Assembly (NCBI GenBank): GCA_022013395.1 | Contig: JAKLQL010000436.1 | Span: 1 to 8,584, forward strand | Length of the DNA: 8,584 nt | DNA from: Acetobacterium sp. | Lineage (GTDB): Bacteria; Bacillota; Clostridia; Eubacteriales; Eubacteriaceae | Direction: 5' to 3' | In this document: positions 1-6,760 of the stretch, one piece after another | Position numbering within the stretch: position 1 is the stretch's first letter | Layout of the letters: each line of letters starts with the position of its first letter | Position numbers and translations under genes: made by a program | The notes under the pieces: model-generated | What the model was told of the DNA's origin: nothing | The model's database searches: none | Seen by the model: only the letters and a program-made list of their open reading frames with translations

Positions 1-2
1 CC

Positions 3-503
3 CTTCATGATATTGGCAAGATCGGGATTCCTGATGCTATCTTACTAAAGCCGGGAAAACTTGACTTTGAGGAATATGAGATTATGAAAACCCATTGTAA
101 AATAGGTGGAAATGCCATTCGTCTGGCCATTAATAAAACATTGTCCGGCAGTAACAGTGAAAATGAACAGGGCGAAATAACAGCGCTTTATTTTCTGGAA
201 GAAGCTGAAAAAATCATGAATTATCATCATGAAAGATGGGATGGCAAAGGCTATCCGGAAGAACTGTATGGCGATGAAATTCCCATATCAGCCCGGATTA
301 TGGCATTGGCTGATGTTTTTGATGCGCTTACCACCGTTCGACCCTATAAAAAAGCCTGGAGTATGGAAACCGTGGTGGATTACATTTTGGAACAAAAAGG
401 GATGCAGTTTGATCCCGATGTAGTGGATGCCTTTGAAAACGAAATCGAAGCGTTTAGAGATGTTTTAGTTAACTATCAAACAACGAGTTATAATACCCGG
501 TAA
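3..503 (+). CDS. HD-GYP domain protein, probable cyclic-di-GMP phosphodiesterase (5' partial)
   Basis: Reading frame 3 is open from the window edge to a TAA at 501-503, so the gene starts upstream and only its last 166 residues are visible. They begin inside the HD motif ([13 protein letters not shown] codons at 6-11), followed by KPGKL, a second metal-site motif [11 protein letters not shown] (HH at 225-230, GYP at 249-257) and [16 protein letters not shown] near 288-330. These are hallmarks of HD-GYP phosphodiesterases, which linearise cyclic-di-GMP with a bi- or tri-metal centre. No membrane segment is visible in this part. In Clostridia such domains often follow an N-terminal receiver domain; that part is outside the window, so a response-regulator architecture is an inference. 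Only 24 bases separate it from the hybrid kinase, suggesting an operon. An internal ATG at 84 is not the start, because the HD motif lies upstream of it. Function is well supported; the input domain is unknown. Confidence 0.93.
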   Translation, partial: LHDIGKIGIPDAILLKPGKLDFEEYEIMKTHCKIGGNAIRLAINKTLSGSNSENEQGEITALYFLEEAEKIMNYHHERWDGKGYPEELYGDEIPISARIMALADVFDALTTVRPYKKAWSMETVVDYILEQKGMQFDPDVVDAFENEIEAFRDVLVNYQTTSYNTR

Positions 504-527
504 ATTTAAAAATAAGAGAGGACAGAA

Positions 528-3437
528 ATGCACATGGAGAATCAGAATAATCGAGTTCTGGAACAACAAAATAAAATTTTAGATGCTTATTTTGAAATGG
601 TACCGGATCTTTTATTTTTAACCGATTCTCAAGGTATCATCCTCGAATATCGGGCCAAAAGAAGATCCGATCTGTATATACCGCCAGAAGTTTTTTTAGG
701 TAACAAGATTAATGAAGTATTGCCGCCAGATGGTAATGCAGTATTCACAACTGGCATGAACCAAGCTAAGTTGACAGGAGAAATGCAGACCTTTGAATAC
801 GATCTGCCTTATGAAGATGGCAACCGACATTTTGAGTGCCGGATGAGCTGGTTGGCAGACAATCAATGTTTTATTGATGTGGTCAGAGATATTACCGATA
901 CCGATCAACTCAGGTTACATACCCAACTGATCCGGGAAACTGGCCAGCTGGAATCGGGGATTAATGGCGATGTTACTAAGTTTTCAGAAGAGATAACGGA
1001 ACTTTTAATCAATCGATGGGGCAGTGATAGAGTCTCAATTTGGCAATATAATGAGGATCAAACCATGATGGAATGTATTGATCTTTACAAAAAAAAGGAT
1101 GCCACCCATACAAAAAAATTGACGATGAACAGAAAGGATCAGCCCCTGACCTTTGAGTACCTGATTAATAATCGCTATATGATTATTAATGAAGGATCTG
1201 TTGAACCCCAGGAAAAAGATTACTGGAACGCCTATATGAAACCTCTGGGAGGGATGACCCTGCTTGTTTGCAGCGTTTTTAGTAATGGGAAAGCAATCGG
1301 CTCCATCGGGTTTATGTATGTCGGCAAGGATCATCAATGGTCAAATGAAGAAATCTCTTTTGGCTGCCAGATAGCGGATCAAATTGGGACAGCTTTTTTA
1401 AATCGTGAGCGGATGGAGATTACGCGCGCTTTGCGTCAAAGTGAAGCTTTTTTAAAACGAGCCCAGGAAGTTTCTAAAACCGGTCACTGGCGTTTTGATA
1501 TTGAAGCGAATAAACTGACCTGGTCCAATGAAACCTATCGTATTTTTGGTGTGAAAACAGGAACGCCCCAGACCTTTGAAAGTTATATGGAGTTGGTACA
1601 TCTGGATGATCGCGAAAGGATTACGGCGGTTTGGAATGAGAAATCTCAGCAAGGTCAGTCATTTACCATCCTTCATCGCATTTTAGATGGAGATCAAATC
1701 CGTTGGGTAGAGGAACGATCCGAATTCGAGAATGACAATGAGGGGAATCCAATCTACAGTTGGGGAACCGTTCAGGATGTAACTGAGAAGATGAAATATC
1801 TGGAAGAACTGGGGGAGTATCAAAAGCATCTTGAGGAAATGGTTTTCTCGAGAACCACTGAATTGGAGATTGCGAAACTGGAAGCGGAAGCGGCTAACCA
1901 GGCTAAAAGCGCATTTTTATCAAATATGAGCCATGAAATTCGCACCCCGATGAACGCAATCATCGGACTGGCTCATCTCATCAAACGGGATCCTCTGACC
2001 ATCCGTCAGGAAGAACAGATAAATAAATTGACCGAGGCTGCCAAGCACTTATTGCAGATCATTAATGATGTGCTGGATCTTTCAAAAATTGAAGCCGGAA
2101 AAATGCGAATTGATGCCCATGATTTTGAGCCCACCCGGGAGATTGACAGGGTTTGTAATATCTTAAAAGCTGAAGTGGCTAAAAAAGAAATCAATTTACT
2201 TGTGGATGTGGATCATATTCCCATGGTGTTAAAGGGGGACTCGGTTCGTTTTGGCCAGATTTTGCTTAATTTAATGAGCAATGCGGTAAAATTTACGCAA
2301 AACGGGAGCATTAAGATTATTGCCAGAATCATTAACCAGGATCAAGAACATATCCAACTGCGATTTGAAGTTAGTGATACCGGAATTGGCATGTCAAAAG
2401 ACCAGCTGAAAGTTCTCTTTCAAGATTTTGTTCAAGCTGACGAATCAATGACGCGTCTTTATGGCGGCACAGGATTAGGTTTGGCCATTAGTCGGCGTCT
2501 AGTTGAATTTTTGGGTGGAAAAATTGGAGTTGAAAGTGAACCGGAGAAAGGGAGCAACTTCTGGTTTGAGTTGCCTTTTGAAATATCGACAGCCTTGCCT
2601 AAAAACAGAATCAATCTGAAATCTTCCGAAGAAATGCGGGTTTTAGTGATCGATGATTTATTGGAAGCTCGAGAAATAATCATCAGTATGCTGTCGGATT
2701 TTAGTATTCAGTGTAATGCCGTCAGTTCGGGAAAAGAAGGGCTGGAAGAAGTGGTAAAGGCGGATCAGATGGCGAATCCATATCGATTGATACTCATGGA
2801 TTGGAAAATGCCGGATATGGATGGTATCGATACGGCTTTGATGCTTCAAACGCTTAATCTGAAAGCGATTCCGACCGTGTATTTAATTACCGGTTATGGA
2901 AATGAGATTTCTTACGAAGAAGCACAAAGAGCTGGTATCAGCCGTATTCTTGTCAAACCGGTAACACCGTCAACCCTTAATGACGCTTTAATGGAAATGC
3001 TGGAAAATGGTATGAAATCAAAAACACCTTCATCCCGAAAGGAACAGGAAGAGCGGCTAAAGCAGCATCCACAGAGGCGAATTCTAATTGTTGAGGACAA
3101 TCAGATCAATCAGGAAATCATGGAACAGCTTCTTGATCCCTTTAATTTTCAAATTGAGTTGGCCGAAAATGGCCAGCAAGCCATAAATAAAGTTGCGCAG
3201 ACTAAATTCGATTTAATCTTAATGGATGTGCAGATGCCAGTTATGGATGGATTGGAGGCAACTGCAATCATAAGAAGCATGCCTGGTGGGGAATTGGTAC
3301 CAATTTTAGCCATGACCGCTAATGCTTTTGAAGAAGATCGCCGCAAATGTATCGAAGCAGGGATGAATGATCATCTGGTAAAACCGATGGAACCAGAGAT
3401 TCTCTATAAATATTTTGGCCAAGTGGTTGCCAGTTAG
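528..3437 (+). CDS. Hybrid sensor histidine kinase, PAS-GAF-PAS-HisKA-HATPase-REC-REC
   Basis: This 969-residue protein has no membrane segment and is probably cytosolic. Domains, by eye: PAS at about 17-125; GAF at 140-295; a second PAS at 310-425; a coiled-coil linker at 425-460; HisKA with the phospho-acceptor His469 in SHEIRTP; an ATPase domain with N box Asn585, G1 box DTGIGM from 617 and GGTGLGL from 646; receiver 1 from about 703 (D709/D710, acceptor D758, K810); receiver 2 from about 850 (E856/D857, acceptor D900, K952). All catalytic and phosphorylation residues are present. The ATG at 528 has an AAGAGAGGA site at 514-522 with good spacing; ATG 534 is less well placed. Phosphate should pass His469, receiver Asp, then the HPt encoded just downstream. 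The signal is unknown; PAS and GAF suggest a cytosolic small-molecule or redox cue. The last residues (YFGQVVAS, then TAG) look like a frameshifted end: the family-typical [11 protein letters not shown] is in the +1 frame. Confidence 0.93.
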   Translation: MHMENQNNRVLEQQNKILDAYFEMVPDLLFLTDSQGIILEYRAKRRSDLYIPPEVFLGNKINEVLPPDGNAVFTTGMNQAKLTGEMQTFEYDLPYEDGNRHFECRMSWLADNQCFIDVVRDITDTDQLRLHTQLIRETGQLESGINGDVTKFSEEITELLINRWGSDRVSIWQYNEDQTMMECIDLYKKKDATHTKKLTMNRKDQPLTFEYLINNRYMIINEGSVEPQEKDYWNAYMKPLGGMTLLVCSVFSNGKAIGSIGFMYVGKDHQWSNEEISFGCQIADQIGTAFLNRERMEITRALRQSEAFLKRAQEVSKTGHWRFDIEANKLTWSNETYRIFGVKTGTPQTFESYMELVHLDDRERITAVWNEKSQQGQSFTILHRILDGDQIRWVEERSEFENDNEGNPIYSWGTVQDVTEKMKYLEELGEYQKHLEEMVFSRTTELEIAKLEAEAANQAKSAFLSNMSHEIRTPMNAIIGLAHLIKRDPLTIRQEEQINKLTEAAKHLLQIINDVLDLSKIEAGKMRIDAHDFEPTREIDRVCNILKAEVAKKEINLLVDVDHIPMVLKGDSVRFGQILLNLMSNAVKFTQNGSIKIIARIINQDQEHIQLRFEVSDTGIGMSKDQLKVLFQDFVQADESMTRLYGGTGLGLAISRRLVEFLGGKIGVESEPEKGSNFWFELPFEISTALPKNRINLKSSEEMRVLVIDDLLEAREIIISMLSDFSIQCNAVSSGKEGLEEVVKADQMANPYRLILMDWKMPDMDGIDTALMLQTLNLKAIPTVYLITGYGNEISYEEAQRAGISRILVKPVTPSTLNDALMEMLENGMKSKTPSSRKEQEERLKQHPQRRILIVEDNQINQEIMEQLLDPFNFQIELAENGQQAINKVAQTKFDLILMDVQMPVMDGLEATAIIRSMPGGELVPILAMTANAFEEDRRKCIEAGMNDHLVKPMEPEILYKYFGQVVAS

Positions 3438-3447
3438 CAAGAATGAT

Positions 3448-4101
3448 ATGGCGAAAGAAAGAGGAAGACGTCTATCAATTGAGTCAGAAGAACAAATGCG
3501 GTTAAAAACACTTCGGGTTGTGGATGGATTAAATGTGGAAATGGGCTTGAGAATTCTGGGTGGTGATATTACTGTCTATTTGAGATTGATGGAACAGTTT
3601 GCCCAAAAATGCCAAGAAGATGCCATTATTATTTTAAAACAGGTTGCGGCGGAAAACTACCAGGGCTTAACGCAAACCGTTCATTCAATCAAGGGTGTTG
3701 CGGGGAATCTTGGAGCAATAAAAATCCAAGAGTTATCGACTGAATTTGAACAAATGATTAGAGCGCAAACCGGCAAAGAGAAACTACAGAAATTGGCAAA
3801 TAGCTTTTTTAACGAAATAAAAAAGTTTATTGAGGCTATGCCGGCAAAAGGAATAATAACTAAAAAAAGTGAAGGAGCTGCTGATAAAGCTCATGCTGAT
3901 CGGATGTTGTCTCAATTAGAGGTGCTACTTGAAAATAATGACACCGAAACCTATGATTTGTTTGAAAAGTCGAGGGAAGTACTATTAAGTGCGTATGGGA
4001 AACCAATCGAAAAAATGGAAGAACAGGTTCATGAATTCGATTATGGGGATGCATTGATAACATTGAAATCAATTCGTTCGAAAAAGTTGGGTCATTCTTA
4101 A
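3448..4101 (+). CDS. HPt (histidine phosphotransfer) protein, probably the detached C-terminus of the upstream hybrid kinase
   Basis: The frame is open from before 3412 to TAA at 4099-4101. I give ATG 3448 as the first ordinary start. TTG 3415 (inside the kinase gene) and ATG 3496 are alternatives, and none has a convincing ribosome binding site. The HPt domain carries the motif TVHSIKGVAGNLGA with the phospho-acceptor His encoded at 3682-3684 (residue 79 from this start). Here HPt helices would accept phosphate from a receiver and pass it to another response regulator. The C-terminal 80 or so residues (LEVLLENNDTETYDLFEKSR, later FDYGDALITLKSI) form a second helical segment of the kind I associate with HPt tails of large hybrid kinases. 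The region before ATG 3448 in this frame reads [12 protein letters not shown], which belongs to the last helix of a receiver domain, so this ORF was probably once fused to the kinase. The HPt role is sure; the start and its expression as a separate protein are not. Confidence 0.85.
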   Translation: MAKERGRRLSIESEEQMRLKTLRVVDGLNVEMGLRILGGDITVYLRLMEQFAQKCQEDAIIILKQVAAENYQGLTQTVHSIKGVAGNLGAIKIQELSTEFEQMIRAQTGKEKLQKLANSFFNEIKKFIEAMPAKGIITKKSEGAADKAHADRMLSQLEVLLENNDTETYDLFEKSREVLLSAYGKPIEKMEEQVHEFDYGDALITLKSIRSKKLGHS

Positions 4102-4123
4102 TGGCGTAAAAATAAAAGTAGTT

Positions 4124-4160
4124 CCCTTGCAGATAATTTCAAAGCTGCGAGGGATTTTTT
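4124..4160 (+). terminator. Intrinsic terminator after the HPt gene
   Basis: CCCTTGCAG (4124-4132) pairs with CTGCGAGGG (4145-4153), nine pairs including one G-U, around a 12-base loop. A run of six T follows at 4155-4160, then G and seven more T. It lies 23 bases after the HPt stop and closes the signalling cluster. Confidence 0.88.
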
Positions 4161-4306
4161 GTTTTTTTGCGACTATCTTATTAAATCACTAAGATGGTAG
4201 GAGCGCAATATATTTGTTAAAATGAGAAAACCCCAAAACCGGCTAAAAGGGATTAATATTTTTCGGAAGTGCTGTCATATTGATGAATTAAAAGGAGAAG
4301 AATATA

Positions 4307-4738
4307 ATGAAAAATGAATTAAAAAACAATTTTGAAAAGAGAATGAAAGTTTCGTTGAGTTTATCGATATGTATTATTATGCTTTTTATGTTGTCCGGAT
4401 GCGGAGAATCAACCCCTATTGAAGGAATAGTCATTTCCAATGAACCCTATGTCAGTGCAGCAGAAATTGAGAACGCCGAGCAGCTAACAGAGTTGAGTGT
4501 GGGAGTCCCGATCTATGGCAGTATCAGTTTTATCGAATCACCATTAGGAATGAAATACCAGGCCAAATGGCTGCTCAATGACCAGGAAATCAAGACGGAT
4601 GAAAAAGCCATGGCAACCGATAAAAGAGGGGAACTGGTATTTCCGCTGGAAGCAGACAAAATAGCAGCGGGTACGCTAAAACTTCAGATCCTCTATAAAG
4701 ATGAGGTGTTGGTCGAAAGAGAAGTCCTGATTAACTAA
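4307..4738 (+). CDS. Small predicted lipoprotein, first gene of the ECF sigma unit
   Basis: The protein has 143 residues. A charged N-terminus (KNELKNNFEKRMK) is followed by a hydrophobic stretch at about 15-30 and the lipobox LSGC with the lipidated cysteine at 32, so it should be exported by Sec, cleaved by signal peptidase II and anchored on the outer face of the membrane. The mature part of about 110 residues alternates short polar and hydrophobic stretches, suggesting a beta-sandwich; I recognise no enzymatic motif. The ATG at 4307 has an AAAGGAG site at 4291-4297 with 9-base spacing. ATG 4343 (residue 13) would give a more compact signal peptide but has a poorer site. It sits 39 bases upstream of the sigma-factor gene with no terminator between, so it is probably co-transcribed and may be a sensor, target or antagonist of that pathway. 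Function is unknown. Confidence 0.85.
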   Translation: MKNELKNNFEKRMKVSLSLSICIIMLFMLSGCGESTPIEGIVISNEPYVSAAEIENAEQLTELSVGVPIYGSISFIESPLGMKYQAKWLLNDQEIKTDEKAMATDKRGELVFPLEADKIAAGTLKLQILYKDEVLVEREVLIN

Positions 4739-4777
4739 TTTTGGGTGAAAAATAGGGTTGGAGATTGAGGTGGGTAA

Positions 4778-5320
4778 ATGAGCAAAGGAATCGGCGAAGA
4801 ACAATTCAAAGTAATGTATATCCAATACGTTGATGAAATTTATCAATATATCTTTTTGCGAACCGGTTTAAATTCCGAAATTGCTGAGGATCTTACTCAG
4901 GATGTCTTTATGGATGTGTTTAAAGGCCTCAAACAATTTAAAGGTTTGTGTTCGGAACGAACCTGGGTGTTTAAAATCACGAAAAACAAGGTGAATGATT
5001 TTTACCGAAAACATTACCGGCAATGCCTGGAACCGATTCATATTGAGGATGTGTTGACGGCTGAGATCAGTGACCCCAAACAGGATCTGGATGCCTTTAT
5101 GGAAAAATCATTTACCAGTGAGTGCATCATGGATTGTCTGAATCAATTGCCGGAACATTATAAAGCGGTGCTGTTGCTGAAATACATCGATGGCAGAAGT
5201 GTCAGGGAAATTGCGTCAATTACCAATAAATCAGTAAAAGCCATTGAAAATATTTTGCTGCGGGCAAAGGCCGGCTTTATTAAAGCTTATCGAAGCGTGA
5301 AAACGGAGGCGTTACAATGA
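4778..5320 (+). CDS. ECF-type RNA polymerase sigma-70 factor
   Basis: The protein has 180 residues, the usual size of an extracytoplasmic-function sigma factor with only regions 2 and 4. Region 2 covers about 10-80: DEIYQYIFLRTG, then EIAEDLTQDVFMDVFKGL (core-binding helix) and RTWVFKITKNKVNDFYRKH (-10 recognition and melting). After an acidic linker (about 85-112), region 4 at about 116-172 has LNQLPEHYKAVLLLKYIDG and the helix-turn-helix SVREIASITNKSVKAIENIL that would read the -35 element. The ATG at 4778 follows GAGGTGGG (4767-4774) at short spacing. The TGA overlaps the start of the next gene by four bases (ATGA at 5317-5320), implying translational coupling to a candidate anti-sigma factor. 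Members of this group usually activate their own operon on envelope stress; that is inferred here. The ECF assignment is firm, the regulon unknown. Confidence 0.93.
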   Translation: MSKGIGEEQFKVMYIQYVDEIYQYIFLRTGLNSEIAEDLTQDVFMDVFKGLKQFKGLCSERTWVFKITKNKVNDFYRKHYRQCLEPIHIEDVLTAEISDPKQDLDAFMEKSFTSECIMDCLNQLPEHYKAVLLLKYIDGRSVREIASITNKSVKAIENILLRAKAGFIKAYRSVKTEALQ

Positions 5321-5589
5321 AGCGGAATACGGATGATTTTATTAAAAGTGCGTTACAATCGCTTGATGACCGATCAAAACCAAGTCAGGAACAGAAACAG
5401 ATTATGCTGGAAAATTTGCTCATCCGGAGTCAAATTGAGGAAGCCTCTGGAATGGATCGATTTAAAAAGATGGTGACCGTTTATCCCTGGCGGTTTGGAT
5501 TTGGCGTATCGGCTGTTCAGGCGATTTTGTTTACGCTGATGTTTGGCTCAAACTATACAAATTTCATTTTACAGTTGCTGGGGAGGTAA
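5317..5589 (+). CDS. Small single-pass membrane protein, candidate anti-sigma factor
   Basis: The protein has 90 residues. The first 55 or so are polar and mostly helical (DDFIKSALQSLDD, then QEQKQIMLENLLIRSQIEEA). They are followed by one hydrophobic segment at about 58-85 (FGFGVSAVQAILFTLMFG) and a short tail ending LLGR. It starts inside the sigma gene (ATGA overlap) with GGAGG at 5305-5309 and 7-base spacing. A cytosolic helical domain tethered by one membrane helix and coupled to an ECF gene is the usual layout of an anti-sigma factor. However, I do not see the HxxxCxxC zinc motif of the common ZAS family; the visible part has no cysteine or histidine at all. The assignment therefore rests on context and topology. 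It could instead be a small membrane adaptor for the next gene product. Confidence 0.7.
   Translation: MKRNTDDFIKSALQSLDDRSKPSQEQKQIMLENLLIRSQIEEASGMDRFKKMVTVYPWRFGFGVSAVQAILFTLMFGSNYTNFILQLLGR
5581..5586 (+). promoter_or_regulatory. Ribosome binding site that fixes the Yip1-like gene start
   Basis: GGGAGG lies 7 bases before ATG 5594, inside the last codons of the preceding gene. It decides the start at 5594 over an upstream in-frame ATG at 5543, which has no such site and would add residues read from the overlapping gene. Confidence 0.8.
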
Positions 5590-5593
5590 AAAA

Positions 5594-6163
5594 ATGGAGA
5601 TGTTTTTAGAAGTGCTCAATCGACCGGCAGATGCTTTCAAAAAAGGAAATAGAAAGCTGGCGTGGACTTTGGTGGGAATCACCATTGCGGTGGTAACTGT
5701 TTTTGATGCGGTGATGAATTATCTGGTCAATGGCAAAGATTACCCGGCGGAGATCAATAGTGTTAACTTGATATTGCTGGTGGGTCTGGGCGTGGCGACC
5801 TATCTGGGAATGTGCGGCATTTTCTGGGGAATCGGCAAGTTATTTGGCAGTCAGACCCAGCTCTTTAAGTATATCCAAACCTGGGGGTTGACCTATATGC
5901 CGACGATGCTTTGCGGTCTCACAGTAGTTTTTGTGGAGACTTATTTCACGCTTTTCTGGAATAATGCTATTTGGGGATTATTGCTTAACATCCTATTGGT
6001 AGGAATCCTAATCTGGAAAACCATTCTTTATGTCGTGTTTTTAAAAGAGGTAGCTGGTTTGAGCGGAAAGAAATTGATTGGTGCTTTTTTACTCTGCGGT
6101 ATCGGGATTCTGATCCTGGCTTTTTTAAATCTGAGTATCGGATTAAAAACCCCGATTCTTTAA
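5594..6163 (+). CDS. Yip1-like five-helix integral membrane protein
   Basis: From ATG 5594 the protein has 189 residues. The N-terminus (EMFLEVLNRPADAFKKGNRK) fits the short cytosolic lead of Yip1-domain proteins, in which a Pro and an amphipathic stretch precede the first helix. Five hydrophobic segments follow at roughly 24-46, 54-80, 92-115, 120-148 and 156-182; the third contains TWGLTYMPTMLCGL, like the conserved proline-bearing helix of the family. There are no catalytic motifs. The bacterial members have no settled function; eukaryotic Yip1 proteins act in membrane trafficking. It starts four bases after the stop of the candidate anti-sigma gene and is surely co-transcribed, so it may help sense or answer membrane stress. 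A short stem (ATCGG 6137-6141 with CCGAT 6152-6156) overlaps its stop but is too weak to call a terminator. The family assignment is moderately sure. Confidence 0.8.
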   Translation: MEMFLEVLNRPADAFKKGNRKLAWTLVGITIAVVTVFDAVMNYLVNGKDYPAEINSVNLILLVGLGVATYLGMCGIFWGIGKLFGSQTQLFKYIQTWGLTYMPTMLCGLTVVFVETYFTLFWNNAIWGLLLNILLVGILIWKTILYVVFLKEVAGLSGKKLIGAFLLCGIGILILAFLNLSIGLKTPIL

Positions 6164-6252
6164 GATTTTACGTACCATAATCGAGCTTTCTGATAAAGTG
6201 CTTAAAGGTCGTGGTGATTATGTTAGAAACCGGTTAAATTTGCAAATATTTC

Positions 6253-6281
6253 TTGATTTTCACAATCTTTTATAGTACAAT
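6253..6281 (+). promoter_or_regulatory. Sigma-A type promoter for the intergenic RNA
   Basis: TTGATT (6253-6258) and TACAAT (6276-6281) are separated by exactly 17 bases, with an upstream TA just before the -10. The start of transcription would be near 6288. The -10 runs into a dyad ATTCG-AAA-CGAAT (6280-6292) that could be an operator or the first small hairpin of the transcript. No protein gene follows for almost 500 bases. Confidence 0.6.
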
Positions 6282-6287
6282 TCGAAA

Positions 6288-6707
6288 CGAATGATAGAAA
6301 TAGATTACTGTCTATTTAGCGTATTTGTAAACAGGTTTTATGGATACAGCAAAGAATTCTTTTGACCATTTCTTTAGCCGGATTAACCATGTAAAGAAAT
6401 TGAATGCCATACGGACAGCTAGGTCAAATGCCGATTGGCAACTTTCGTTGCCTTATTGATTGAGTATTAGCTCAAATTTTATAAGTTGGTTACTTAAAAC
6501 CGTGTGCGTTTTTGCACATCACACTTGTGAAACAATCAATAAGAGTAGTAAAAGTAAGTTCTTGCTATATAGACTCTAATTTCTAGGTTTTGAATCATTA
6601 AATAAACAGTGCGGTCACGCGCTCGTGTAAATATGCAAAATCATTAGAAATAAACTCAAGTGGATGAACAGCAGATGCTGAAGGGTCACTTGAGTTTTTT
6701 GTTTTTT
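6288..6707 (+). ncRNA. Candidate structured non-coding RNA of about 400 nt, class not recognised
   Basis: This stretch between the Yip1-like gene and speD has no convincing ORF but starts at a good promoter and ends in a strong terminator. Perfect pairings seen directly: AAATAGA 6298-6304 with TCTATTT 6311-6317; TTTGACC 6361-6367 with GGTCAAA 6422-6428, enclosing ATTTCTTTA 6368-6376 with TAAAGAAAT 6392-6400; GGCAAC 6437-6442 with GTTGCC 6447-6452 around TTTC; CTTATTGATTG 6452-6462 with CAATCAATAAG 6533-6543 (11 pairs), enclosing TAAGT/ACTTA (6482-6486, 6492-6496) and TGTGC/GCACA (6503-6507, 6514-6518); ATTTCTA 6579-6585 with TAGAAAT 6645-6651, extended by TTTTG 6588-6592 with CAAAA 6636-6640, enclosing AGTGCG/CGCGCT (6608-6613, 6618-6623). 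I do not see RNase P, tmRNA, T-box or GEMM riboswitch signatures. It could be a trans-acting RNA, a large ornate RNA, or a long speD leader. Confidence 0.6.
6652..6707 (+). terminator. Two-tier intrinsic terminator upstream of speD
   Basis: AAACTCAAGTG (6652-6662) pairs perfectly with CACTTGAGTTT (6687-6697), eleven pairs. Inside it CAGC (6669-6672) pairs with GCTG (6677-6680) around an AGAT tetraloop. T runs follow at 6695-6700 and 6702-6707. It ends about 54 bases before the speD start, so it either ends the separate RNA or attenuates speD. Confidence 0.88.
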
Positions 6708-6727
6708 ATAAAAAACGACGATACAAT
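6699..6727 (+). promoter_or_regulatory. Putative speD promoter overlapping the terminator T tract
   Basis: TTGTTT (6699-6704) and TACAAT (6722-6727) are 17 bases apart; the -10 hexamer is identical to that of the promoter at 6276-6281. Transcription would start near 6734 and give a leader of about 27 bases before speD. The -35 is built from the terminator's T runs, so chance is possible. Confidence 0.45.
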
Positions 6728-6750
6728 TACTTTGCAAAATAAATGGAAAC

Positions 6751-6757
6751 GGGGTGG
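6751..6757 (+). promoter_or_regulatory. Ribosome binding site that fixes the speD start
   Basis: GGGGTGG lies 3 to 4 bases before ATG 6761 and resembles the GAGGTGGG in front of the sigma gene. The in-frame ATG at 6743 has only AT-rich sequence upstream, and the protein from 6761 aligns end to end with E. coli SpeD. Confidence 0.65.
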
Positions 6758-6760
6758 ATT

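Noticed and set aside
84..503. ATG 84 as a true start of the HD-GYP gene
   Set aside because: The same frame is open to the window edge and encodes the HD motif upstream of this ATG.
4169..4306. Riboswitch (for example cyclic-di-GMP) in the leader of the lipoprotein gene
   Set aside because: I could not find the conserved GEMM core or a convincing multi-helix fold in this short spacer; only the AAACCGG motif and a ribosome site stand out.
5543..5593. Upstream extension of the Yip1-like protein to ATG 5543
   Set aside because: The extra residues are read from the overlapping gene; ATG 5594 has GGGAGG at ideal spacing.
6137..6160. Terminator at the end of the Yip1-like gene
   Set aside because: Only five base pairs with a ten-base loop and a broken T run.
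6456..6485. Second promoter TTGATT-18-TATAAG inside the structured RNA
   Set aside because: The elements fall within the arms of strong stems and such matches are common in AT-rich sequence; not supported enough to list.
6743..6760. speD start at ATG 6743
   Set aside because: No ribosome site precedes it, and the protein from 6761 matches E. coli SpeD from end to end.
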